DNA of 15,318 bases from Lachnospiraceae bacterium (lineage in GTDB: Bacteria > Bacillota > Clostridia > Lachnospirales > Lachnospiraceae): contig DPJQ01000043.1 of assembly GCA_003542935.1 (NCBI GenBank), forward strand, positions 1-15,318, read 5' to 3'. Each line of letters opens with the position of its first letter. The stretch's first letter is position 1. Of this stretch, positions 6,950 to 14,442 are shown piece after piece. The notes below the pieces were generated by a model, which worked only from the letters and a program-made list of their open reading frames with translations, had not been told where the DNA came from and ran no database searches. Both the position numbers and the translations under genes were made by a program.

Positions 6950-7144
6950 TCAAAACGCAAACAGTGTCTCTATCGTCGCAAACAGTTCCGATATATAGGG
7001 CAGGATCCACATCAGCACGATCACAAGTCCGGCCAGGCTGGCCAGAAAGGCCTGCTCCTCCCTGCCACTGTGTTTTAATACCTGTGTCAGTACGGAAACC
7101 AGTATGCCCACCGCCCCTATTTTAAACAGAATACTTACTTCCAA
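6950..7144 (-). CDS. spoIIIAC: Stage III sporulation protein AC (SpoIIIAC)
   Basis: This 64-residue protein has two membrane helices (about 5-23 and 32-52) joined by the loop KHSGREEQA, which is typical of SpoIIIAC. The start is TTG 7144, decided by a perfect AGGAGG 5 nt upstream; no ATG or GTG is available nearby in frame. It lies 18 bp after spoIIIAB. It belongs to the mother-cell membrane complex; no catalytic role is expected. Confidence 0.94.
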   Translation of the reverse strand: MEVSILFKIGAVGILVSVLTQVLKHSGREEQAFLASLAGLVIVLMWILPYISELFATIETLFAF

Positions 7145-7162
7145 TACTGCCTCCTACCTGTT

Positions 7163-7678
7163 TCAGAACAGCAGCACCGCCAGAAATATCCCGCCCATGG
7201 CGCCCAGCGTCCGGCAGACTCTGCTCTTCTCGGGATACTGCTCTGACAGCTCCCGGATCCTTTTTTCCGTGTCCCGCAGATACATGTCCAGTGTGTGCAG
7301 CTGGGTATCCCGGTCCAGATAACCCAAATATGCCCCCATCTCCTTCAGACTGTCCAGATCCTCCTGCCGCAGACTGCCTGTCCCCAGGCAGGCATCTGTC
7401 TGTCGTGAAAATATCTCACTAAATCCGGTATCTCCGTGTTCTTTAAGCTCTCTGCCAAGGGCATGCAGAAAATCCGCCCGGGGCTGTTCCATCCGTCTTC
7501 CCAGCCGTTCAAATATATCCGGCAGAGGCTGCCGCCCATACGCGATCTCCTGCCGGATCAGCATGGCCATACGTTCAAGCCCTTTCAGCTCCCGGATGCG
7601 GCTCTTCAGCCGGGACGCGTACAGCATACCTAAGAGCGTGCTAAACAGGCAGCACAGAAGAAGCAGTACGGGACGCAT
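7163..7678 (-). CDS. spoIIIAB: Stage III sporulation protein AB (SpoIIIAB)
   Basis: This 171-residue protein has an N-terminal membrane helix (3-20), a helical cytoplasmic domain rich in charged residues, and a hydrophobic C-terminal tail (GGIFLAVLLF). The segments RIRELKGLERM, LIRQEIAYGRQPLPDIF and KEMGAYLGYLDRDTQ are SpoIIIAB hallmarks. The domain is related to GspF of type II secretion and is thought to dock with the SpoIIIAA ATPase. The ATG shares one base with the spoIIIAA stop (TGATG), indicating tight translational coupling. Confidence 0.94.
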   Translation of the reverse strand: MRPVLLLLCCLFSTLLGMLYASRLKSRIRELKGLERMAMLIRQEIAYGRQPLPDIFERLGRRMEQPRADFLHALGRELKEHGDTGFSEIFSRQTDACLGTGSLRQEDLDSLKEMGAYLGYLDRDTQLHTLDMYLRDTEKRIRELSEQYPEKSRVCRTLGAMGGIFLAVLLF

Positions 7679-8664
7679 CAGCTTCCCGTCTCGGCCAGAA
7701 CCAGACGGCTGCCGCCGCGCCGGTCATACAGACAGGTCCCCCGCCCGTCGTAAACCTCCCGGACACGGCCGGGAGCGGCAGCGCCGTCCAAAATCACATA
7801 CCGCTCAAAGATTCGCTCCGACACCAGCTTTTCCAGCATTGGCCTGCGGCGCACGTCCTCCATGGAACTGCCATGGACCGTGGCCAGTACCTTACAGCCG
7901 CAGCCTGCCACCGTCTCCACGGCACGGATGTCCTCCCCCGTGGCGATCTCGTCCACGGCAATGACTGCCGGAGACATGGAACGCACCAGCATCATCATGC
8001 CCTGAGCCTTTGGGCATCCGTCCAGCACATCGGTGCGCACCCCCAGGTCGTTCTGGGGAATTCCCAGATAACAGCCTCCGATCTCCGACCGCTCGTCCAC
8101 CACACCCACAGAAAGGCCCGGATGGCTGTCTGTGCCGTCGGATATCCTGCGAATCAGCTCCCGCAGCAGCGTGGTCTTCCCACAGCGGGGAGCCGACACG
8201 ATCAGCGTGTGGCACACGCCGTCTCCGTCAGCCACATAGGGCAGCAGCCGGTCCGCGCACCCCGGTATCTGATGGGCGATTCGCACGTTGACAAAAGAAA
8301 TGTACTGTACGCTTTTCAGCTTCTCCCCCTCCACAACGGCCCGGCCGGCCACACCGACCCTGTGTCCCCCCCGCACGGTGAGATACCCCTGGCGCAGCTC
8401 CTCCTCGTAAGCATACATGGAATAGCTGCTGACGTACTCCAGGGTTTCCGCGATGTCTTCCGGAGTCACCGTATAGCCTTTCTGCCGCATAGACCACTGA
8501 CGGCCGAAGCCGTCGAGAAATACCTCACGGCCGTCGTACAAAAGAATCAAAGGCCTGTTTACCCTGAGACGTATCTCCTGCAGCCTGTTAAAATCCAGAT
8601 GGGCCCGTCCCAGGATATCCCTGATTTTGACCGGAAATAATTTTAATACATCCTCTCGTTTCAT
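7678..8664 (-). CDS. spoIIIAA: Stage III sporulation protein AA ATPase (SpoIIIAA)
   Basis: This 328-residue cytoplasmic ATPase belongs to the GspE/VirB11-like secretion ATPase group and is thought to power the SpoIIIA-SpoIIQ channel. The Walker A motif is SAPRCGKTT (157-165), with Lys163 kept and Ser in place of the first Gly of GxxxxGKT. VVDERSEI lies at 188-195, and Walker B is VIAVDEI (234-240) with Asp238/Glu239. The N-terminal part (EIRLRVNRPL; YSMYAYEEELRQGYLTVRGGHRVG) is typical. ATG 8664 has AGGAG 10 nt upstream. It is the first gene of the operon, behind a candidate sigma-E promoter, which fits mother-cell expression. Confidence 0.95.
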   Translation of the reverse strand: MKREDVLKLFPVKIRDILGRAHLDFNRLQEIRLRVNRPLILLYDGREVFLDGFGRQWSMRQKGYTVTPEDIAETLEYVSSYSMYAYEEELRQGYLTVRGGHRVGVAGRAVVEGEKLKSVQYISFVNVRIAHQIPGCADRLLPYVADGDGVCHTLIVSAPRCGKTTLLRELIRRISDGTDSHPGLSVGVVDERSEIGGCYLGIPQNDLGVRTDVLDGCPKAQGMMMLVRSMSPAVIAVDEIATGEDIRAVETVAGCGCKVLATVHGSSMEDVRRRPMLEKLVSERIFERYVILDGAAAPGRVREVYDGRGTCLYDRRGGSRLVLAETGS

Positions 8665-8715
8665 CTACATTCCACTCCTATATGGGCCTGCCCTCTTCGC
8701 AGCCGCCTTGAAATT

Positions 8716-8744
8716 ACTATATGCGCCGCATTTTCATTCATGAC
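8716..8744 (-). promoter_or_regulatory. Candidate sigma-E promoter of spoIIIA
   Basis: On the minus strand a -10 element CATATAGT (8716-8723) lies 13 bp after a -35-like TCATGAA (8737-8743). Both resemble the Bacillus/Clostridia sigma-E consensus (about -35 ATAnTT-type, -10 CATAnnnT, spacer 13-15). The predicted start near 8709 gives a leader of about 45 nt before spoIIIAA. spoIIIA is a known sigma-E operon in spore formers, so position and sequence agree. The -35 match is the weaker half. Confidence 0.62.
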
Positions 8745-8783
8745 AGGAAAATCCGAATAACTGCTCAGCGGTTCTGGGTATTT

Positions 8784-10631
8784 TCAGGGGATATCCCTGA
8801 CTTTTTCTCCCATCAGCTCTCCGAGAAAGCGGGAGGGCATATGACGCCCACTGCCGTCCGGTTTCCGGTAATACAGATAAAGGTTTTTTCTCGCTCTTGT
8901 CACACCCACGTAGAACATCCGCCGTTCTTCCTCCAGGGCTTCCTCCGTATCGGCCTGATGCCAGGGGATGTTTGCCTCATTGATACCCAGAATATGGACG
9001 GAGGTGAATTCCAGCCCTTTGGCCCGGTGGAGGGTGCCCAGCCATATTCCTTCCGCCGGCCGGTCCGCCGCCAGCTCCCGGGCCCGCCTGCAGTACTGTG
9101 AGAGCGCCTCACGGTATTCCGCGATACTCTTTTTCCCGGCAGCCATCCGCTGAAGACTCTCCAATATCTCCAGAAATTCCTCCGAAACCCCATCTCTCCC
9201 GGCGGCACAGGCCTCCAGATAGCTGCCATACCCCATACCGTACCGGATATAATTGACGGCGGCATAGGGCGGCATACCGGCCAGGATATCCAGATCCCGC
9301 ACCAGCGCCCCGAGGGCCCGGGACATGCCTTCCCGATCCCGGCAGGCCAAAAGGGCGTCGGCAAAATCCACCTGTTCCTCCCGGAACAGCCTTCGCGGCA
9401 GATAACGCTCCGGCCGGTTCAAAACCCGGAGAAGGATTTCTCTTTTCCGCTCTCCTGCGGCCAGGCGCAGATAGGCCTCCACGTCCTTCCAGATAAAATG
9501 CTCCGATAAATCCGGCGGTTTTTCTGTAGAGCAAAAAGGGATATTTTCCTCCACCAGCCGCTGCAGTACGGGGCAAAGCCCGCTGTTCGTTCTGACCAGC
9601 ACCGCCATGTCCGAGATATTTTCTCCTGTCTTTACAGCCGCTCTTATCCGCTCCGTCAGCATCTCCGTCTCCTCCCTCCTGTCCGTGCAGGGAAACAGAT
9701 CGATACGGCCGCCCGCCTCCGCCGCGGACCGGATATTCTTCTCGTATCGTCTGCTGTTGTGGCCGATCAGCCGCCGGGATGCCTCCACAATCTCCGGCAT
9801 ACAGCGATAATTTTTCTCCAGCCGGATCACTTCCATACCCTGGAAATCCCCGGGTACCCCCAACATAATCTCCGGTTTCGCTCCCCGGAAACCGTAGATA
9901 GACTGATCGTCATCCCCCACCAGAAAAAGCTCATTCTCCGGCAGGGCGAGCCTCTTTAAGAGCTCATACTGAACCGCGTCGATATCCTGGAATTCATCCA
10001 CCAGGATATGGGAAAAGCGGCGCTGCCATTGTTCTTCTATCCGGGGATTCTGCTTAAACAGCGCCAGGCTTTTCACCAGCAGGTCATCAAAGTCCAGCCA
10101 TCCCCTCTCCTTCAGCATACGTCCGTACTCCCTGTATACGTCGGGGAAGTTCTCCTTACCCACACTTTCGGGAGAAAATTCCTCCCAACTCACCGACCGG
10201 CTTTTTAAACAGGACAATTCCTGCTCCAACACTTCGGCCTGTTGGCGGGGCTGGCTCCCCGCCAATCCCAGCCGGTCCAGGACAGCCGCTAAAAGTCTCA
10301 GTTTCCGCCCGCCGGACAGCAGATTTTCCCCGGATATTCCGCATGCCCCGCGCAAAACGGCATAGAATATCCCGTGGAAAGTGGAAAATGTCACTGCCGT
10401 GGCCGTCCGGCCTGACAGAGACAGATAGCGCTCCCGCATCTGGGCGGCGGCGGCCCTCGTAAAGGTCACGGCCAGCACCGAACAGGCCGGTACACGCTGT
10501 TTTTCAATTAAATGCTGTATTCGGGAAATAATCACAGAAGTTTTTCCGGAGCCTGGGCCGGCGAGAACCAGCACGGCCCCGGAAGGATGGGCGACTGCCC
10601 GGGATTGGGATTCGTTTAATTGCAGCTTAAT
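8784..10631 (-). CDS. UvrD/PcrA-like superfamily 1 DNA helicase
   Basis: This 3'-5' ATP-dependent DNA helicase of the UvrD/Rep group has about 615 residues, shorter than PcrA (about 720+). Counting from 10631, it has a Q-motif region LNESQSRAV at the start, Walker A GPGSGKT (25-31), motif II DEFQDID (212-218), motif III GDDDQSIYGFRGA (239-251), motif IV-like LEKNYRC, motif V KGLEF...NEANIP, and motif VI YVGVTRARKNLYL (574-586). The extended C-terminal tail of PcrA is missing. The start is a problem: homology begins at the very end of gltX, where the frame offers only ATT (10631) or CTG (10625). A GTG at 10748 would add 39 residues that only shadow gltX, and a GTG at 10575 would remove the Q motif. 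I used 10631 as the conserved boundary. The repair or replication role is inferred from the family. Confidence 0.88.
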   Translation of the reverse strand: MKLQLNESQSRAVAHPSGAVLVLAGPGSGKTSVIISRIQHLIEKQRVPACSVLAVTFTRAAAAQMRERYLSLSGRTATAVTFSTFHGIFYAVLRGACGISGENLLSGGRKLRLLAAVLDRLGLAGSQPRQQAEVLEQELSCLKSRSVSWEEFSPESVGKENFPDVYREYGRMLKERGWLDFDDLLVKSLALFKQNPRIEEQWQRRFSHILVDEFQDIDAVQYELLKRLALPENELFLVGDDDQSIYGFRGAKPEIMLGVPGDFQGMEVIRLEKNYRCMPEIVEASRRLIGHNSRRYEKNIRSAAEAGGRIDLFPCTDRREETEMLTERIRAAVKTGENISDMAVLVRTNSGLCPVLQRLVEENIPFCSTEKPPDLSEHFIWKDVEAYLRLAAGERKREILLRVLNRPERYLPRRLFREEQVDFADALLACRDREGMSRALGALVRDLDILAGMPPYAAVNYIRYGMGYGSYLEACAAGRDGVSEEFLEILESLQRMAAGKKSIAEYREALSQYCRRARELAADRPAEGIWLGTLHRAKGLEFTSVHILGINEANIPWHQADTEEALEEERRMFYVGVTRARKNLYLYYRKPDGSGRHMPSRFLGELMGEKVRDIP

Positions 10632-12070
10632 TTTTCTATGGCTGCGCGGATGCGGCGGAGAGATTCCTCCTTGCCGATGATCTCCAGGATTTCCGTGGCC
10701 CCCGCGGGCGTCATCTGTCTGCCCGACGCGGCGGTACGGATGGGCCACATGACGTAGCCCGTCTTGTAGCCCTTCTCTTTACCATAGGCGGTGAGCATGG
10801 CAAAAAGGGCATCGTTTGAATAATCCTCCTGGCTCTCCAGAAGGGGCAGCACATCCCTCAATACCTGCAGGGATGTCTCCGCCGTGGTCTTCATCTTTTT
10901 ATGGGTATACATAGCCGTGTCGTACTCCGGCACCTGGCGGAAGAAATCCACCATCTCACAGATATCCGGCAACGTCTCGATGCGGGTCTTCACCATACCG
11001 GCGATCCTGCGCAGGTCCAGACCGTCCCCCAGAGATCTTTTCAGATAGGGCAGCGCCATCTCATAGAAAACGTCTTCGTCCATCTTTTTGATATATTCGC
11101 CGTTCATCCATCTGAGTTTGGTCATATCAAAGACAGCCGGAGATTTACTCATATGGCGGTAATCGAAATTCTCCACCAATTCTTCAAGGGACATGATCTC
11201 ATTATTATCCGAGGGGCTCCAGCCCAGCAGAGCCACAAAATTCACGATGGCATCCTTGACAAAGCCCTGCTCCAGCAGATCCTCATAGGAGGAATGGCCG
11301 CTTCTCTTGGACAGCTTCTGATGTTCCTCATTGGTAATCAGCGGACAGTGTACATACACCGGCACCTCCCAGCCAAAGGCCTCATACAGACGGTTATATT
11401 TCGGTGTGGAGGACAGGTACTCATTGCCCCGGACCACATGGGTAATCCCCATCAGATGATCGTCCACCACGTTGGCAAAATTGTAGGTAGGGTAACCGTC
11501 GGATTTGATCAGGATCATGTCGTCCAGCTCGGCATTATTGACGGTGATGTCACCGTAAATCTCGTCATGGAAGGTAGTGGTACCCTCAGTGGGCATGTTG
11601 ATACGGATCACATGGGGAACGCCCGCCGCCAATTTCTTCTCCACTTCCTCTTTGCCAAGGTGCAGACAGTGTTTGTCGTAGATGGCGATCTCTTTCCCGG
11701 CCACCGTGGTTCTCAGGCTCTCCAGACGCTCTTTATCACAGAAACAGTAATAGGCATCCCCCTGCTCCACCAGCTGTTTCGCATATTTAAGATAGATGCC
11801 CCGGGCATTTCTCTCACTCTGGACGTAAGGGCCCACGCCCCCGTCCTTATCGGGGCCTTCGTCATGGACCAGACCGGCGTCCGCCAGGGTGCGGTAGATG
11901 ATATCAAGGGCTCCCTCCATGAAACGCTCCTGGTCCGTGTCCTCGATGCGCAGCATGAAAGTTCCTCCCGCATGCTTCGCGATCAGATAGGCATACAGGG
12001 CCGTCCGCAGATTTCCGACATGCATCCTCCCCGTCGGACTGGGGGCAAATCTTGTCTTTACTTTACTCAT
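10616..12070 (-). CDS. gltX: Glutamyl-tRNA synthetase
   Basis: This 484-residue class I synthetase charges tRNA(Glu) (and, in many Clostridia, tRNA(Gln) as a step to amidation). The HIGH-type signature is PSPTGRMHVGN (10-20, His17) and the KMSKS-type loop is KLSKR (252-256). A zinc-binding pattern CFC...CLH (Cys109, Cys111, Cys135, His137) matches the E. coli GluRS site. ATG 12070 overlaps the ftsW stop (ATGA) and is preceded by AAGGAG. The C-terminus ends at TAA 10616-10618, inside the likely start region of the helicase. Length is normal for the family. Whether it is discriminating or not cannot be told from sequence reading alone. Confidence 0.96.
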   Translation of the reverse strand: MSKVKTRFAPSPTGRMHVGNLRTALYAYLIAKHAGGTFMLRIEDTDQERFMEGALDIIYRTLADAGLVHDEGPDKDGGVGPYVQSERNARGIYLKYAKQLVEQGDAYYCFCDKERLESLRTTVAGKEIAIYDKHCLHLGKEEVEKKLAAGVPHVIRINMPTEGTTTFHDEIYGDITVNNAELDDMILIKSDGYPTYNFANVVDDHLMGITHVVRGNEYLSSTPKYNRLYEAFGWEVPVYVHCPLITNEEHQKLSKRSGHSSYEDLLEQGFVKDAIVNFVALLGWSPSDNNEIMSLEELVENFDYRHMSKSPAVFDMTKLRWMNGEYIKKMDEDVFYEMALPYLKRSLGDGLDLRRIAGMVKTRIETLPDICEMVDFFRQVPEYDTAMYTHKKMKTTAETSLQVLRDVLPLLESQEDYSNDALFAMLTAYGKEKGYKTGYVMWPIRTAASGRQMTPAGATEILEIIGKEESLRRIRAAIEKLSCN

Positions 12071-13290
12071 TGATCTATATCTCCTTCTCTTGACCTATAA
12101 ACTTCCACAACCTCCGTGCCTTCCCTGAACTGTATGCTCCTTGACACACTCAGAGCGATGGCAAGCTCCCCCAGCAAAAATGCGATAGACGTGCCGCCGT
12201 AGCTGAAAAAGGGCAGCGTGATACCCGTAGTCGGAATCAGGTTAATAGACACACATATGTTCAGAATCACCTGCAGGGAGATATGGGCCATGATGCCCAC
12301 CACCATCAGGGAACCGTAGAGATCCGGTGCGTTCTGGGCAATAAAAAACAGCCGGTACAGCATATATCCGAACAGCACCAACACGATAACCATGCCGAAA
12401 ATGCCCAGCTCTTCGCAGATAATCGCGAAAATCATGTCATTTTGGGCCTCGGGAATAGGGCCCAGCTTCTGGGCGCTGTTGCCCAGTCCCTTGCCGAACA
12501 GGCCGCCGGAACCGATGGCATACAGCCCCTGCAGCACCTGATAACCGCCGAAGTCCGAGTATTTCTCCGGATCCATCCATACCAGGATACGGCGCAGGCG
12601 GAAGCTCCCGGCCAGGCTCGCATCCATATCCCGGAACTGCATGTACAAAAATACACAGACACCCGCAAAGGCCGCCACCGCCAGAAGAAAAGGCCATGTC
12701 TTCGGATGGCTCACAAAAATAATGACCGCCGTGATTGCGGCTATGATCAGGGCCGTACTTAAGTTATCCGTAAATACATAGGCCGCACCCGCCTGGGCCA
12801 TCCCGATGCCCAGCAGCCAGGCCACGCCTTTAAAGCCTTTGACATTTTTTCCCATCTTGATAATCACCACGGGGATGAACACAATGACCGCAATCTTGGC
12901 AATCTCCGAAGGCTGAAAAGTAATCCCCAGCTTCAACCAGCGCCTGGAATTGTTTGCCTCCACGCCCAGAGGGGTAAAACGCACCATCGCCATCAGGACC
13001 AGAGCGGCCATATATATCCATCCGGCCACTTTCGCTATCAGATGATAGTCAAATCTGGACAGGATGATACAGATCAGCACCGAGCCCACACTGATCGGAG
13101 CCTGATGGCGCAGATACCACATGCTGTCATTCTGCATTTTCGCGTTGGCAGCCGCATCGTAGGAGCTGGCGCTGTAGAGGATCACCAATCCAAAACAGAC
13201 CAGCAGTACAATGACTGCCAGAAGATTGTAGTCGTAATAATCGGTGGGCTGCCACCTTTTTCTGATGGCTGTCACGAATTTATTCCACAT
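12067..13290 (-). CDS. ftsW: FtsW/SpoVE-type SEDS peptidoglycan glycosyltransferase
   Basis: This 407-residue protein has about ten membrane helices and is a member of the SEDS family that polymerises lipid II into glycan strands with a partner class B PBP at the septum. SEDS motifs present include NNSRRWLKLG..FQPSEIAK (113-132), GSGGLFGKGLGNS (260-272), PEAQNDMIFA with putative catalytic Asp285, and the terminal PTTGITLPFFSYGGTS (353-368). FtsW, SpoVE and RodA are hard to separate; FtsW fits best by PTTGITLPF and SYGGTS, and SpoVE is the main alternative given the sporulation genes nearby. ATG 13290 lacks a clear Shine-Dalgarno (AGAATAATAT precedes it), unlike its neighbours. It is 43 bp after ispG and overlaps gltX by 4 bp. 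Confidence 0.9.
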   Translation of the reverse strand: MWNKFVTAIRKRWQPTDYYDYNLLAVIVLLVCFGLVILYSASSYDAAANAKMQNDSMWYLRHQAPISVGSVLICIILSRFDYHLIAKVAGWIYMAALVLMAMVRFTPLGVEANNSRRWLKLGITFQPSEIAKIAVIVFIPVVIIKMGKNVKGFKGVAWLLGIGMAQAGAAYVFTDNLSTALIIAAITAVIIFVSHPKTWPFLLAVAAFAGVCVFLYMQFRDMDASLAGSFRLRRILVWMDPEKYSDFGGYQVLQGLYAIGSGGLFGKGLGNSAQKLGPIPEAQNDMIFAIICEELGIFGMVIVLVLFGYMLYRLFFIAQNAPDLYGSLMVVGIMAHISLQVILNICVSINLIPTTGITLPFFSYGGTSIAFLLGELAIALSVSRSIQFREGTEVVEVYRSREGDIDQ

Positions 13291-13309
13291 ATATTATTCT
13301 GTCATGCAC

Positions 13310-13331
13310 CGCTGCACAGAGCAGGGCAGCG
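13310..13331 (-). other. Small intercistronic hairpin between ispG and ftsW
   Basis: CGCTGC and GCAGCG form a perfect 6-bp inverted repeat with a 10-nt loop in the 43-bp gap. There is no T-run after it, so it is not a normal intrinsic terminator. It might stabilise or process the mRNA, or be chance. It lies just before the ftsW start, which lacks a good ribosome binding site. Confidence 0.25.
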
Positions 13332-13333
13332 CT

Positions 13334-14389
13334 TTACTCCTCCCATGCTTTCAGCCTTCGATAGAGACATCCCAGAAGCTTGTCCTCGGGCATCTTTTTC
13401 ACAATCTCCCCCTTCTGGATCAGCACTCCCTCTCCTTTCCCGCCGGCAATGCCGATATCGGCCTCCCGGGCCTCGCCGGGCCCGTTGACCACGCAGCCCA
13501 TGACGGCCACTTTGATGTCCAGGTCAAATTCCTGCACCATATCCTCCACCTGCTGTGCCAGGCTGATCAGGTCAATCTGGGTACGCCCGCAGGTCGGGCA
13601 GGAGATCACCTCCACGCCCCCCTTGCGCAGACCCAGCGTCTTCAAAATCATCTTCGCAGACTTGACTTCCTCGCGGGGATCGCCGGTCAGGGACACACGG
13701 ATCGTATCGCCGATGCCTTTGGATAAAATGATCCCCAACCCCACCGCAGACTTAATATTGCCGGAATATACGGTTCCGGCCTCGGTGATACCCACGTGGA
13801 GCGGATAGGGCGTCTGATCGGCAATCTTCTCATAAGCGGCCGCACACATCAGCACATCGGAGGACTTGATGCTGATGACCAGATTGTCATAGCCCATATC
13901 TTCGATGCGCCCGGCCTGGCCCAACGCACTCTCCACCAGCCCTTCGGCGGTCACTCCATGATATTTTTCCACCAGCTCTTTTTCCAGGGAACCGCTGTTT
14001 ACCCCCACCCGGATGGGAATGCCGCGCTCTTTCGCACAGGACACCACGGCCTGCACCCGCTCCCGGGCACCGATGTTGCCGGGGTTGATCCTGATCTTGT
14101 CCGCTCCGTGTTCCATGGCCGCGATGGCCAGCCTGTAATCAAAATGGATATCCGCCACCAGGGGAATATGGATCTTCGGTTTAATCCTTTCAAGGGCCTC
14201 CGCCGCCTGCATGGTGGGCACGGCACAGCGGATGATCTCGCAGCCCGCCCGCTCCAAAGCCAGGATCTGCTTCACCGTAGCATCCGCATCCTCCGTCCTC
14301 GTGGTGGTCATAGACTGAATGAGGACGGGATTTCCGCCGCCTACCACCGCATTTCCTATGTGAACCGTTTTCGTGTGATCTCGATACAT
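13334..14389 (-). CDS. ispG: 4-hydroxy-3-methylbut-2-enyl diphosphate synthase (IspG/GcpE)
   Basis: This 351-residue enzyme of the MEP isoprenoid pathway converts MEcPP to HMBPP using a [4Fe-4S] cluster in the cytoplasm. The TIM-barrel part opens with VGGGNPVLIQSMTTT and VADIHFDYRLA and includes DKIRINPGN. The cluster ligands are Cys264 and Cys267 (SCPTCGRT) and Cys299 (GCVVNGPGEA), with Glu306 as the fourth, and ADIGIAGG follows. It lacks the central insert of plant and some bacterial forms, so length is normal. ATG 14389 has AGGAAAGAG upstream. It starts 53 bp after the telA stop. In many Firmicutes ispG follows dxr and rseP; here it does not, and it leads into ftsW instead, which links undecaprenyl supply and wall synthesis only by proximity. 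Confidence 0.96.
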   Translation of the reverse strand: MYRDHTKTVHIGNAVVGGGNPVLIQSMTTTRTEDADATVKQILALERAGCEIIRCAVPTMQAAEALERIKPKIHIPLVADIHFDYRLAIAAMEHGADKIRINPGNIGARERVQAVVSCAKERGIPIRVGVNSGSLEKELVEKYHGVTAEGLVESALGQAGRIEDMGYDNLVISIKSSDVLMCAAAYEKIADQTPYPLHVGITEAGTVYSGNIKSAVGLGIILSKGIGDTIRVSLTGDPREEVKSAKMILKTLGLRKGGVEVISCPTCGRTQIDLISLAQQVEDMVQEFDLDIKVAVMGCVVNGPGEAREADIGIAGGKGEGVLIQKGEIVKKMPEDKLLGCLYRRLKAWEE

Positions 14390-14442
14390 CTCTCTTTCCT
14401 TTCCCCCTCACGGGACTCCGGAGTACTCTCCTGCGCCCTGTC

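Noticed and set aside
7873..8640. A 255-codon plus-strand frame opposite spoIIIAA
   Set aside because: It is a His/Pro/Arg-rich antisense translation with no domain, lying fully inside a well-supported ATPase gene.
8785..8799. Inverted repeat CAGGGATATCCCCTG at the end of the helicase as a terminator
   Set aside because: The stem is only about 5 bp and no T-run follows on the minus strand, so I do not call a terminator between the helicase and spoIIIA.
10901..12073. A 390-codon open frame on the plus strand opposite gltX
   Set aside because: gltX has both synthetase signatures and its zinc site on the minus strand; the antisense translation shows no family motif.
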